Of a DNA stretch of 64,000 nt, positions 32,959 through 45,600 are shown in pieces. Source of the stretch: Laccaria trichodermophora (Eukaryota; Basidiomycota; Agaricomycetes; Agaricales; Hydnangiaceae); NCBI GenBank assembly GCA_018417955.1, contig JACTVC010000001.1, positions 3,968,001 to 4,032,000 of the forward strand, in the 5' to 3' direction. Both the position numbers and the translations under genes were made by a program. Below the pieces are notes generated by a model. It was not told the origin of the DNA, ran no database searches, and was given only the letters and a program-made list of their open reading frames with translations. Positions within the stretch are counted from its first letter, which is position 1; each line of letters starts with the position of its first letter.

Positions 32959-35900
32959 GAGGTCTTTACCTTCCCTGGGTTATTCCATATGGAATGATCC
33001 TGGAATGGTCATGGAATGATTAATTCCATATGGACTCCAACACCACCCCATCTGGATTCCATTGGATTCCATGGAGGGAATTAATGACCATTATACCATT
33101 AGAATACATATAAATATAGTATTTATAGTGTCTATAAGGTAAACTAAAGGTATCTATATAGCATCGTTGGTCACTTGGTGTCTCAAACATGACAGCTATG
33201 GCTGTCACATTGCCATGTCACTTCTTCCTTTCCCCACCACCATCACCATCCATCCCACCATCTCAAGCTATGACCACCTGTGACAATGACATTGACAATG
33301 CCAACAACAACAACAACAACAATGCTGATGACAATCATGGATGGGTGGGAACGAAGGCAAGCAGAAGGCCCAGGTAAGCCAGCAGCATGGCAACCAGATG
33401 ATGGATGACAAATGTCATCATCCATCATTTCATTCCACCTGCAAACAAACCACCCCACCCATTGACCTTGCTGATCCAAACCACAGGTGCCACATTGTGA
33501 TGTGGCAGATCCACCACCACACCACACCAATGTCAATGACTGCCCATGACCACCCACAAAGATGACATGACTGCCCACAAAGACAACATGAAGATGATGT
33601 GACCACACATGAAGACAACATGACCACCCACAGCAACCCAGCCCACAGATGCCAAAATGAGCCCACTGCCCACAAACAAGGACCCAGAGCACCCATGGAT
33701 GAACACACATGCCCACAGACAAAGGATTCGGCTTGCGGAAATGGAAATGGGCAATGATGAGCCCAGGTGAGCTCCCCCCTCCCCTCATCACTCCACACCA
33801 CCACCCCCTCCATTATTCCACACACCACTCCCTCTATCACTCCCCTCCATCTGTTGCTTCCCCTCCCTCTGTTGCTTTCTCTCCCATTTCTCCCCCTCTT
33901 CATCACTCCCCCTCCTATTACTCCCCATCCATCCATTCCCACCCCTCCTTTCATCACTCCCTCTCCCCTCCATCACTCCCTACACCCTCCCCCCTCCATC
34001 ACTTCCCCGGTCTTCCTCCTCCCTTAAATGTTGAAAGTAGTAAAAATAAATTGTGTAGTCTATTTAGGGACTGTCATGGATACACCTGGGTATTAACCAT
34101 ACCCGATCCATGGATTTTCCCACCCACAGATCAGATAAGGCACAGTACAGATATATCCGTGGGTAAAACGGCCTGAGTGGCTGAGGACATAGCTTTAGTT
34201 ATATAAATGGGTGTATCTCATTCATTTCTCATCCATTCTTTACAAAAAAAATTGTGTTATGAAGCGAAAATTCAGAAGAATTCATATTCAAACAAAATTC
34301 ATTCATATATTATCTAAATTGAGTACATTAAAACTAAAGTTATCCATATATCATAATTTGACATCTTTCCCCTCATATAATGCTGCTGTGACTGAGCCTT
34401 GATCACAGAGTGTGTTTTGGGGTGTGTATTAGCATGCCTTGGCCACTCTGAAACTTGATATTCAGGTAGAGGTATTGAAAGAACAATTTTGGTGACATAA
34501 AGTGTTACAAAAAGCTATTCAAGAGGAAAAGAAATCATTGTCCATCTTTTTTTCAATCATCTGCATAACTTTATTGAAGCCTGGGTAGATTTAATCCAGG
34601 ATCCAAGTGCCATTTCTGCTTTGAATGTTTGAGAGTTGATATTGTGCTGGGTGAATTGATCTGACAGCAACCAGTGGAGAATGCTCACTCTGCATCCACA
34701 GAAGTAGCTGCAACAAATGTTGAAAATAAAGGAAAATAAGTGTGAATAATGGTGCTTACCTGGGGCTGAGCAGAAATCAGAACCCATTCATGAGAATCTT
34801 GGTCAGGACTGTGATGCATTGTGCCAGTACATCATATAACCTCCCATTTCCTTGATTGTTTCCGTTGCTACCCTGGGTTCATCAAGGTAGGTTTGAATGT
34901 GGTCCTTGACAAACTGATTTTCTTTTGGTGCATATCATGATCGCTTTGGCTAAAAATTCAATTGAATAACAGGATTTCAAAGATATTTTTATCAATTACC
35001 TTGTTTTCCTCCTCTCTCAGCTCATTCTCCTCTTCACCTGCATATACACTGTCCCAGTAATCACATACTATACTCTTTATAGACTTGATTTGTTGGAGGT
35101 CACAACCATGGTCTTGAAACCATTTGAGTTTGCGATCAGGACACATCACTGGTGAATATATAAGAAATAAATGTAGAAATTAAGCTGGATTCTTACCAAT
35201 GGCGACTATATAAATATCACAGGCTCCAGAAAAGGCAGAATACTTATCAACAAGAAGAACTGCAGCATGACAAGCAACCTGAACAACATTGGCAGGGTTG
35301 TTCTCCTGATCATCTCTTGCACCAATCAGCCCTTCACGTAAGGTTTCTAGAGTTGGGAGAACATCCACAATGAGTGGTGTTTCTGCAACTGAGAAGATTT
35401 TTGTAATGTCACTAAAAAGCTGGTAAAGTGGAATATTTAGATTTCAATCTTGAATACTAAATAAAACATACCAGGAGAACCTCTTGCACATCAGAAGCAA
35501 TTTCCCATTGTTCCTCTGTTAAACGATATGCTTGTAGTCCATTCAATGATACAGCTGTAAGTTGCTCAATAATGTCGCAGAAATAGAAATGAGCATCCAA
35601 GCATTCAAGATCATAATTCCACTGAGTTGGAACCTGTTGGGTGAGTGCCCTTTGCTGGCCATGTAACTCTTCATCTGCAGAAACCAACCTCTCAAACTTC
35701 TCTTTCAGAACAGCATTGTCATGAACACAGCGAGCAAGGCCAGCAACCTGCATGAAATTAAAAACTGCATAGGAGGTGGGAATGAAACTCACCTTTGGAA
35801 AAATCTGAAGAGCTACTTTTTCTTCTCCTGAGTCAATGATAATCCCTTTGGCTGCCATTTGCTGAATTGCCTTCTCTCTCAATGTCTTTGCCACCTTTTC

Positions 35901-35997
35901 ATTGTGTACCATTTGCCCCTCATCATTCTCTGCTTCATCTTCCTCAACATCTGCCTCTTTAATGACTGCAATCTCCTCCTCATCCTCTGAATCATCA

Positions 35998-38901
35998 GTA
36001 CTAGTATCACCGATAAAACATCACCATCGTGCTGCAGCACCTGGAATCAATAAACAGAGTGACTTTGAGGTCTGGGAGTTGTCAGATGAGGACATAATTG
36101 GTGAGTCCTTGGCATTTCAACTTTTAAAAAAATTGTAAATTCTTTCGTGTAGCTGCTGCCAAGACAACATGGTGTTCTGATGCATACAACCATTATTCAG
36201 TCTCCCTCCAGCGTAATTTTGGATCCAAGAGAGAGCCTCTCTCTCTCTCTTATGTGTTTAGATGCAAGTCACATCCAGATAAGCATCCTGCAGTTGTTCG
36301 GCCATGTTCAAAGACTGTGGAAGGTACTAGTAACATGTTGAAAGGGATGAATGCATGTCTTCAGGCACAGGGGATCTCCAAGAAGCAACTGAAGGATGAT
36401 GCTCCTATACCATACTCTGTAGCAGGTCATCAAGCTCTACTTGCACAGCACTGTGCTACCAGTGCACATCCATTTAACATGGTCTCTGATCCTGACTATC
36501 TGAAGGAGGTCCAAATGCTTCGCCCTGGAACTGCAGCTCACAGTCCCAATACGATCAGCTGTGATCTCAATCAAATTTATCTTGACATGTCAATTCATGT
36601 CAAGAATTACTTCAAGGTACTGTTTTTTCTTCTTATCCAATAAATTCAAGTTGCTAATGAAAGGACAGTCACTGAACAGTGCTATCCACCTTGTACTTGA
36701 TGGTTGGACCTCTCCAATTGTCTCATCATATCTTGGGCTTGTTGTGGTTTGGTATCAGAATGGTTCAATTCATCGTGCAATACTGGAATCCATATGGTAT
36801 GGATAAATAAGTTGGTTAGCATCTTAGTTTAAACTGACTCACTTTTTAGCCTCAAACAAAGGCATGATGGAGAGTATTTAGCCCAGGTTGTTTTTGATTG
36901 TTTAGAACAATTTGGTCTTACTGAACTGGTGTGCATTTCTTTGATCTCTATTTATCCAATTTCTGATCTTTGGTCAAGCTGTTTTCACTTTGCATGGATC
37001 ATGCATCAAATTGTGATTCCTTAGCAAGGGTACTTCCCAAGAAAATACCAACATTCTGGGGAGAAGATGCTTGGCTTCGCTGTCTGGCTCACATTGTAAA
37101 TTTGATTGCTAAGGTGATGTTATACACTAACTGATCAAAAGTAATGTCACATGATTTTTTTGACAAAGTTGGTGCTATAACACAAGAACCAGACATTTTT
37201 AAAAACTAAACTTTGGTGCATGAAACATAGCTAAAGAGGTGTAGATTGTATATACCAAGTCTGGGGATGAACAAGTAAAAACTCAGGATAAGGTAGGGCA
37301 TTGACTGTGACAACTCCCAAAAATGGGATGTGACAAAGTGGGAAATTCTGAATGACTGCAACCTACTGGAAGCAATTCACAACTTGAGGAAGAGATATTT
37401 TGAACACTGGATCTCCCTGCTATTTTTATGAGCTTCATGAAGTCTTTGGGCTAGAAAATTCTATACCTTCCCCTAAAAGGTAAATTTGTGCTTGATGTCA
37501 ATTTATGTATTTTTCACTCAATATATTTGTTGGAATGAGCTAAAATGACTCCCTATTTATGTTTGTAGTGTACATGATACAAAAGGTAGGTAGAAATGTT
37601 AAAATGAATATTGCCATATGTCTGTGGAAGCAAATTTCCAGAGTTTTTCTGGAAGTAAACAAGTGTCTACATCATTGGTCCTTCATTTCTGCAAGAAGAA
37701 AAAATGCTACCATCCTTTTGAGTTAATGCATGGAGACTTGGGATGTCTTTTAAACGATGCCTGAAGTATAGCATGATAGCAAATAGATTGTCACTGGGTA
37801 TAACTTGAAAAGTCCCCAATAAAAGTACATTTTGCATAGAGCAAGAAAGGTGTGGGGGTTTCACATCATTGTCTAATAGGACCTCTGTTTATTTCTCTAG
37901 GATGGTGTTAGTAGGCATGGGAAGTGCCTTGTAAAATATTTTCAGCCCCAACTCACCAAGAAAAATGTCCAGGATTGGTCTAGGATGATTTCTCTATGCA
38001 AAATGTACTTTTATTGGGGACTTTTCAAGTTATACCCAGTGACAATCTATTTGCTATCATGCTATACTTCAGGCATCGTTTAAAAGACATCCCAAGTCTC
38101 CATGCATTAACTCAAAAGGATGGTAGCATTTTTTCTTCTTGCAGAAATGAAGGACCAATGATGTAGACACTTGTTTACTTCCAGAAAAACTCTGGAAATT
38201 TGCTTCCACAGACATATGGCAATATTCATTTTAACATTTCTACCTACCTTTTGTATCATGTACACTACAAACATAAATAGGGAGTCATTTTAGCTCATTC
38301 CAACAAATATATTGAGTGAAAAATACATAAATTGACATCAAGCACAAATTTACCTTTTAGGGGAAGGTATAGAATTTTCTAGCCCAAAGACTTCATGAAG
38401 CTCATAAAAATAGCAGGGAGATCCAGTGTTCAAAATATCTCTTCCTCAAGTTGTGAATTGCTTCCAGTAGGTTGCAGTCATTCAGAATTTCCCACTTTGT
38501 CACATCCCATTTTTGGGAGTTGTCACAGTCAATGCCCTACCTTATCCTGAGTTTTTACTTGTTCATCCCCAGACTTGGTATATACAATCTACACCTCTTT
38601 AGCTATGTTTCATGCACCAAAGTTTAGTTTTTAAAAATGTCTGGTTCTTGTGTTATAGCACCAACTTTGTCAAAAAAAATCATGTAACATTACTTTTGAT
38701 CAGTTAGTGTATATATTTCTCAATATTTTATTAACTCAGCCTCATTTCATTCACAGATATTTATATCCTTCTTTTTCAAAAACCAAAGCAAAAGAAGAGT
38801 GTCAAAGTTACTGCAGGTACAAAGAATGTTGGTGCAGGATTTCGTCAAGCAGGAGAGGTTGAGGATTTTAGTGAAGGAGAGGAAATTGTTCTTGAACAGG
38901 G
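35998..38901. other. Precise inversion inside hAT copy 1
   Basis: Copy 2 reads GAATCATCA|CCCTGTTC at 48233-48249 and GATACTAGTAC|TGGAGGAGC near 49548. Copy 1 reads GAATCATCA|GTACTAGTATC at 35997/35998 and GAACAGGG|TGGAGGAGC at 38901/38902. Both breakpoints are joined without loss or gain of a base. Confidence 0.85.
37125..38709. mobile_element. M1: palindromic mariner-like element
   Basis: Ends CACTAACTGATCAAAAGTAA on both sides, flanked by TA (37123-37124, 38710-38711). The corresponding site in hAT copy 2 is uninterrupted (GATGCTATATATATTTC read on minus near 48427), confirming a TA duplication, the hallmark of Tc1/mariner. Arms of about 720 bp (37125-37845 and 37990-38709) are near-perfect inverted repeats around a spacer of about 145 bp. 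No transposase ORF, so it is non-autonomous. Confidence 0.85.
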
Positions 38902-39659
38902 TGGAGGAGCTGAAATATCCTTATCTAAGCTGTTTGTGTCATCATCAGATGGGAAATTGATTTTTTCTGGTGAGGGGCTTGTGTGATGACTGGGAGCAAA
39001 GGGCAGGTTACGATTTGGACCCCTTCCACGAGCAGCAGGGACAGGGAGTCATTGTGATGGCATAGCATCATGAGGGCAAAAGGCAAAGGGAGCTGAGGAC
39101 ACAGATAACACACTCTTATCTATTCAGGGCAGGTATGCTCAAAATATCTCAAAGACATCTAAAAATATATAATTTACCCACAGATACCTGTGGATAGTCC
39201 AGGTAGTTACCCAAATCCATCAATTGTATCCAAATATGGGTGGATTTCAGGTTTAACCAGGATTAGCCTATCCGTGATGGTCCCTAAGTCTATTCAATAC
39301 ATTTCAATTTTTCCTGCTCAGCTATGACCATGGAGTAAAGAAACCATGATTCCATGATGTGTACTTAGAATTATTCCATAAAGTCATTCCATGTGGATTC
39401 CATATGGAGTCCATATAGATTCCACCCTAAAAATGGTATAGGACATATGGAATAAAGTATGGAATCCATCCCCTTGTATATACTTGTTGCTACTTACTTA
39501 TATGTAGAATAATGTTTGACCAATTTAAAATGATGTGCCATCATAAAAATGCAAAACTATATATAAAAAGCTCCCCTTCTCGATCCAAATTCTTGAAATA
39601 CTTTACAAATTACTCATGTACCCCTTATGCATAACTTGGCAACAATAAAATAGTACTAC

Positions 39660-39787
39660 AGGTACCCACTAACCCCTGCCACAGGTATGGGCTTGGCAAG
39701 AGTAGAGAATATCAAATCTGTACCCTTTCCCAAGTGTACCCCTACCTGTAACCCACATGGGTCTCTAAACCAGTGACAATCACTATG
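39660..39787 (+). repeat. ACCCATACC-type repeat next to E4
   Basis: Short zone with GTACCCACTAACCCC, GGTATGGG and TACCTGTAACCC motifs similar to 29850-30130, ending at the E4 target duplication ATCACTATG. Confidence 0.45.
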
Positions 39788-41532
39788 CAGTACTTTACCA
39801 TCCCCCACATAATCCACATGTACTCCACTGGATTCCACTGGATTCCACTGGACTTCACTACATATTGGCAATATTCACAAAACTGGACTCCACTGGACTC
39901 CCAGGACAAAACTGGACTCCACTGGACTGCAAGCTCAAATCTGGACTGGACTGGACTCCAAATCACAAAACTGGACTCCACTGGACTCTCCCAACACAAA
40001 ACTGGACTCAGACTGGACTGGACTAAGTTAATTCAAAATTCCTTGAACTTAAATTTCAAAACAAAAAATACAATTGAAATATATTAATTAATTAATTAAT
40101 TAGTTTTACTAGATTCTATGTTACAGGGAGGGGGAGGGAGAAGAGGGAAAAGAAAGGGGAGAGAGAAAGCAAGGGGGGAATGGAGGGGGAGGGAGTGGTG
40201 ATCAGGTAGGGAAAGGGAGGAGAGAGTGGTGATCAGGAAGGGAAAGGGAGGGGGAGGGAGGAATGGAGGGGGAGGGAGTGGTGATCAGGAAGGGGAGGGA
40301 AAGGGAAAGGGAGGGAGAAGAGAGAGGGAGAGGGAAGGGGAAGAGAGGAATGGAGGGGGGAGGGAGCAAGGAAGGGGGGAGAGACTGGAGGGGAGAGGTG
40401 GTAATGGGACCTCGTTGCCATTCCACGTTGACGCGCTGTCAGGTGGGGGTGGGCGCTCATGGTTTTTCGTGGATGCATGGTGGATTTCGGGTGTGGTGGG
40501 GGTGGGCGCTCGTTGTTTTTCGTGGGTGCTCGTTGTTTTTCATAGGCGCTCATTGTTTTTCACGTGCAGCAGGGGTAGGTTCGTGTGGCCACGTCATCAT
40601 GTTGTCCTGGCATGTCGCGTTGTTGTCCTGGCATGTCGCATTGTTGTCCTGGCATGTCGCATTGTTGTCCTGGCATGTCGCGTTGTTGTCCTGGTGTGTT
40701 GCGTTGTCGTTCTGGCATGGCATGTTGTTGTCCTGGCGCATCGTTGACACGTCATCGTGTTGTGGGTGGTGCTTGCTCACTGTGCTGTTGACCTGGGTTC
40801 ATCAGCGCCTGTCGTGGTGAAAACGGAGTGATGGGGGGGGGGGGGGTAATACACATACCATTGGCCCATGACGTGGCCACATCATGGGTGTTGTCGGGCA
40901 TGGGTGCTGACCTCGTTCCGTGTCCCACATTCCTTGGGCATCGTTAGCATGGGCGTCGTTAGCATGGGCGTCATTGGTGTGGGCGGCATGGGCATTGATT
41001 GAGAGGGTGGTGAGGGGCGTCGAGAGGGCAGTGAATGGGTGGTGGTGGTGGAAAGGAAAGAGATGGTCACAGAAGTGTGACCATGCCACAAACAGGAGAC
41101 ATGATGATATGGCACACCCTCAAGTAAGTCACGTGACCTCACCCTGCAGACTGAACAAAATCATGAATCCTTATTGCAGCTATCACTGACCCACACTATA
41201 TGTAAATTATAACCATTCCATTCATTGATCAATAAATTTGTAAGTCTAGCCTTTATTGTATAGTCAATTTTAGTATTCATATATAATAATAATAATATAC
41301 TGGAGTGACTGGAATCCACTGGACTCCACTGGACTCCACTGGACTCTGACGGGACTGGGACTGGACTCAGGAAAGTGGCTGGCAGTCCAGTGGGAGTCCA
41401 CTGGACTGGACTCCAGTGGACTGGGCATTCTGCCAGCCAATCTGGCCTGGTAAGAGGGCCACTGGAATCCACTGGACTCCACTGGACTCCACTGGAGTCC
41501 ATATGGATTACGTGGGGGAGGGTAAAGACCTC
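39788..41532. mobile_element. E4: non-coding element, sister of E3
   Basis: Ends CAGTACTTTACCATCCCCC and (inward) GAGGTCTTTACCCTCCCCC. ATCACTATG occurs at 39779-39787 and 41533-41541, a perfect 9-bp target duplication. TCCACTGGA arrays lie near both ends (39830-40025, 41300-41505), a purine tract at 40118-40400, and repeats of TGTCCTGGCATGTCGC at 40600-40740. The right third is nearly identical to E3 (TCAAGTAAGTCACGTGACCT...). No credible ORF. Confidence 0.78.
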
Positions 41533-41559
41533 ATCACTATGTATCATTGGTTTACTATG

Positions 41560-42826
41560 TATAAATATATCTATATTCATGGAGATATGGTTCAAGGAGT
41601 GAGAATGACAAAGTTCAATCTTAAAACCAATCAAAACACCACAATGTCAAATTGTCCACCCTTTTCATTCCTTCAATCATAGTTCCATGAACCTATAAAC
41701 TAATTCATAGTGAAGGACATTAAAAATTATATGTCAGTGAAGTGGACTACAAACTTTCAAATTTGGGAGACCAGACACTCATGAATAAGTACACATGTTC
41801 ATGGGGATGTATGGTTGAAGAGGTGACACAGATGGTGACAGCAATGGCAAAATGCCCACCACTAACACTCCTTCAACTATAGCACCCTGAAGCTATGCAC
41901 TTATTTATAATAAGCCAATGATACAGCAATGGTGAATGTTCACCCTTCTCACTCCTTCAACCATAGACCCATGAATATGAACCCCTGTACTAATTCATGA
42001 TCAAGGACACTATGAAAACCCATGGCTATTGCACCAGTGGCCCATACTCAACCTGTAAAGTACCCATACCCATAACCCCACAGGTTTACCTATCAAAATG
42101 AGCCCAAGAACATTGAGATCAGTCAAGAATTGAATGAGTTTTGCCTGAGTTCAACTGGTCATTACAAAATTTTGTAGTCTAGAATTTTGGACATTGTTGC
42201 ACTAATACACACTTGAGGCAGGGCCTAATAAATACTCAGCACAAATATACCTCCTTAATTGTGGCCACTTGAAAAATAATGAATTGAATGTGCATCCCAA
42301 AAACATTGATTTTCAAAATTAGAAAATGAAGAATGATAAGAACTTCAACCACATTTAATTTGCATATTTAAACAATGTCTTTGAGAAATAGTCTTGGTAG
42401 CCATGGCAACACCACTCAGCTGAAGAATATGTTAAAGAATAAAATAATGGAATTGGTCTGTCAATATGGCTGATGTTCTTATTGTTCAAGAGTCTAAAAT
42501 TTTGTTGATCAATGTTTTTGGCATACACAACAGCTTTATTATTCTAGGAGTGTCAACAAATATGGAGGTACCTTTGCCTAGATCAAACATTGGACCCTGT
42601 CTCAGGTGACAAATCCAGATGTTTTTTTGGCCACATTTTCAGGGTAATGACATTCAGCATGTTAGATACAAATCTGGATGTTTTTTGGCTGCATTTTTGG
42701 GTACTTGAAGTACTAAATTTCAGACATTGGAGCATTCCATGGGGGTTGTCTGGCCCCTCTCAAAATTACATCTGAAATTTTGAACACTGTTTAGGTGCTT
42801 GAAGTTCTAAATTTCAGACATTGGTG
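41560..42826 (-). repeat. Repeat D copy 2 and related AT-rich sequence
   Basis: About 41900-42190 is the inverted partner of 29725-29990. 42690-42825 is the inverted partner of part of 29250-29740. Between them (42190-42690) is AT-rich sequence without a recognisable gene or element end. Confidence 0.55.
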
Positions 42827-43741
42827 GAGGTCTTTATTGTCCCCCACAGATTCCTGAGGATTTCTGAGGATTTTTGTGGATCCCAGGACTCTAATTCAGC
42901 TGATGTGCCAGCCAATTTATGAGTCCTGTGGGGGTGTTTTCCTGAGGACTGGAGACAGTCCTGAGGATATCCAGACAGGACTAGTCCCAGGATTGATCCA
43001 AATGATAAGTAACATAACTGATGAGCATGTGACTGCTTTCAGGGTCTAGGGAAGCCCTCCAAATATAGAAAAGGGCACTTTTAAGTAAAAAATAGTAATA
43101 AAGTATAGATAAAAATAGTCAGTACTGGTGACAATGTCAGGTGCTGTTTTCAGAATCCAGGGCACATCTCCAAATATAGAAGATATGAAAAATCAGAGTA
43201 ACTGTTGGTGACAATGTTGATGTGCTGTTGTCCAAACATAGAAGATTTGGCTATGCTAAAATAGAAAGCAATAAAATATGGGAATAATCAGAATTGTAGT
43301 CTAAGTCTGATTTTTGTAGTTCTACAGTAGATATTCTCACAATGCATATACTCATAATGCATAAATCTCATAATGCATGAAATTTTCAGGGGACCAAGTC
43401 GGTATGCAGGGATTTATGCATGGAACATCATATTGAATAATGCATATCATATTTTGGCATTATGCATTACCAGATCTACAGATTTACTGGGTATTTACCT
43501 GTTCACCTCATTGTACCTGAGTTTTTCAGGACCAAAGTCTACCCTGATATACCCTGTGCGCCATGAATACACTGCTCGAGAGTAGCATCCAATTTTGCCA
43601 ACACTTTCTATCATTCTATGCCAGCTGCTGAGGAGAAGAAGCAGAAACTTTGAGACAGGCACAAGCCCTATGCACCTTGCAGAGGGAATGGAGTTGTGTG
43701 AGTGTTTGGTGTGTCATCCACTCTGGCTCATAGCATGTCAA

Positions 43742-43978
43742 TGTTGAATGCTGCAGCATGATCATGATCGAGTCTTACATAACACCTTACTATACATACT
43801 GTACAGGGGCATATTACTCTCCTCAGTCGTTCTATCACTTGGCTGAGGTGAGTATTGTGTCCCGCCATCGTTATATCATTAGTACTCACCCCCATACCTC
43901 ACACAGGGTATTCTAGGTACAGTACTAATGTTAGTCGTTCTATCACTTGGCTGAGGGTATTCTAGTCTATTTCCAACA
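43742..43978 (+). repeat. copia 5' LTR
   Basis: TGTTGAATGC...TTTCCAACA, 237 bp, with a direct internal duplication of GTTCTATCACTTGGCTGAGG (first near 43827, again near 43936). It differs from the 3' LTR at ten positions by eye, nine of them transitions. Confidence 0.93.
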
Positions 43979-43990
43979 GGTTATGGGCCT
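43979..43990 (+). promoter_or_regulatory. copia primer-binding site
   Basis: GGTTATGGGCCT directly follows the 5' LTR. This is the type of site used by Drosophila copia, complementary to the interior (anticodon side) of initiator tRNA-Met rather than its 3' end, implying priming by a cleaved half-tRNA. Confidence 0.65.
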
Positions 43991-44047
43991 ATTTGGTTTC
44001 TAGATATCCCACCTTTTTTATGACCAATCTTGCTTTTTTGAATCAAA

Positions 44048-45076
44048 ATGACTGTTGACAACCCTAGTTCTAGCGACCCTGGATCTACTCCCAACTCACC
44101 TAGACCGCTTTCCTTGTCACCTCTCCCCCTCACACCCATCGCTAGCAATATTTCTCATCCCTCCGTTCCAATCCAGAGCGTGAAGGAATTGAGCTGGGGG
44201 GACACTCCTCTTCTAGACAGGAACTTGAATAACTACGCGTCTTGGAGCCGCCATATTGCATGCATATTGCGCCTTTCTTCTGGCCTCAACCTATATCTTG
44301 ATGGCTCGTTTTCTGCTCCCAACCCGCAACTCGAACCATGCGCCCATCACAACTGGAGAATCAACAATGGTGCGATCCAGGCATTCCTTGTCATGAAATG
44401 CACACTGTCTGAACACCCATTCCTTGAGAATTGCAATACCGCCAAGGGCATCTAGTCAGTTCTCAAACGACGCCACATTCACCAAGGTCCTATGTCACAA
44501 GTCACTGTTATTCAGGAGGTGCTCTCCATGCGCTACTCATCGTCTGTCCCTTTCTCCAACACCATGCTCATTTTGCGAGACCTCAACTGGCAAATCTGGG
44601 ATATGGGTGCTCAGACTTCTGAAGGTTTCCTCTGCATACTCATGCTTCTTGCATTATCTTCCAATGATTCCCTCACTGGTGTTCATGATGCCATAGTATC
44701 TGGACTGTCTTCCTCGAGCTTCAAATGTGCATATACATCAGCAGATATCATCGCATGTCTCGACTATGAACAAGAGGCTCGTTCTATGTCTACGGCGAAG
44801 ACTGTTGGTGTTCCTGCTGAAGCTCATGTTGCTCGCAACTCCTCGTCCTCTGATTCAAAACAAATGATATGCTCTAACTGCAAGAAACCATGTCATACTT
44901 CTGAATTCTGCATCCAACCTGGTGGTGGTATGGCCAGCAAAATGATCGCTGAAGCTCAACAGGGGCATGATGCCAAACGGGGCAAGAAGTCCAAGGAGAA
45001 ATCCAAGGAATCTCCAGAGTGGTCCCTACCACTTTATCATAAAACACTGGCACCTGCCAGCACAACGATTTGTTAA
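44048..45076 (+). pseudogene. gag: copia Gag, broken
   Basis: The ATG at 44048 opens a Ser/Pro-rich N-terminus followed by ELSWGDTPLLDRNLNNYASW, the usual copia gag start. TAG at 44453-44455 interrupts; the same frame resumes (SVLKRRHIHQGPMSQV...) to a zinc knuckle CSNCKKPCHTSEFC (CX2CX4HX4C, about 44874-44915) and a Lys-rich tail. The frame runs into a stop at 45074 near the P2 insertion. Gag would build the virus-like particle and package RNA. Confidence 0.82.
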
Positions 45077-45149
45077 TTGCCTAGGTTTTTCATGAAATGA
45101 GATAACATGGCAGACCTTATGAAATGTATCTCATTTCTTTTAAGGCATT

Positions 45150-45600
45150 GTTTCATTTCTATTTCATTCATGTTTCATATCTATTTCATTCCTGCTTAGC
45201 ACTATTTTTCATTCCTACCTCATCTATTTTTCATTTTATTCCTGTTTCATATCCATTTCATTTCTGTTTCATATCCATATCATTTCTGTTTCATATCTAT
45301 TTCATTCCTGCTTAGCACTATTTTTCATTCCTGCCTGGGCTATTTTTCATTTCATTTCTGTTTCATATCTATTTCATTCCTGCCTAGCACTATTTTTCAT
45401 TCCTACCTTGTCTATTTTTCATTTCATTCCTGTTTCATATCTCTTTCATTCCTGCCTGGGCTATTTTTCATTTCAATTCTGTTTCATATCCATATCATTT
45501 CTATTTCATTCCTGCCTAGCACTATTTTTCATTCTGCCTGGGCTGTTTTTCATTGCTTTCCCAGGGTGATATTTTTGGTATTTCATTGCTGCCTAGGGCT
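45150..45600 (+). repeat. Tandem TTTCATTCCTG arrays of P2 (mirrored at 52030-52510)
   Basis: Units of TTTCATATCYATTTCATT + CCTGCCTAGCACTATTTTT alternate with CCTGCCTGGGCTATTTTT. The reverse-complement array fills the other end. Phe/Ser-rich frames on both strands (such as 51992-52537) are artefacts. Confidence 0.8.

Larger units (their letters stand above)
34557..39113 (-). pseudogene. hAT transposase, copy 1 (inversion-disrupted)
   Basis: C-terminal exons lie on the minus strand (34557-35993) and the middle of the gene on the plus strand (35998-38901). That part includes RCKSHPDKHPAVVRPC near 36261 and LVLDGWTSP near 36692, interrupted by M1. N-terminal codons return to minus at about 38902-39113. 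It carries the same TGA in the AE-x-AFS motif (34687-34685) and the same nearby frameshift as copy 2. CpG sites present in copy 2 are often TG or CA here. Confidence 0.8.
34065..39286 (-). mobile_element. hAT copy 1, with internal inversion and mariner-like insert
   Basis: The ends TAGGGACTGTCATGGATA and (inward) TAGGGACCATCACGGATA form the terminal inverted repeat. AGTCTATT lies on both sides (34057-34064 and 39287-39294), a perfect 8-bp duplication typical of hAT. Length is 5222 bp; subtracting the 1585-bp M1 insertion and its TA leaves 3635 bp, matching hAT copy 2 (3636 bp). Segment 35998-38901 is inverted relative to copy 2. The transposase gene is therefore split across strands and cannot be expressed as one protein. 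Confidence 0.88.
32959..39467. mobile_element. E5: probable E-family element carrying hAT copy 1
   Basis: It starts GAGGTCTTTACCTTCCC, then subterminal TTCCATATGGAAT-type motifs (32980-33080). The interior has CCATCACCATCC and a pyrimidine tract (33773-34025, the reverse of the E3/E4 purine tract). After the hAT insertion TTCCATATGGAGTCCATAT motifs return (39385-39450), and a weak terminus GGAATAAAGTATGG lies near 39453-39466. No target duplication was found, so the right boundary and single-element status are uncertain. Confidence 0.45.
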
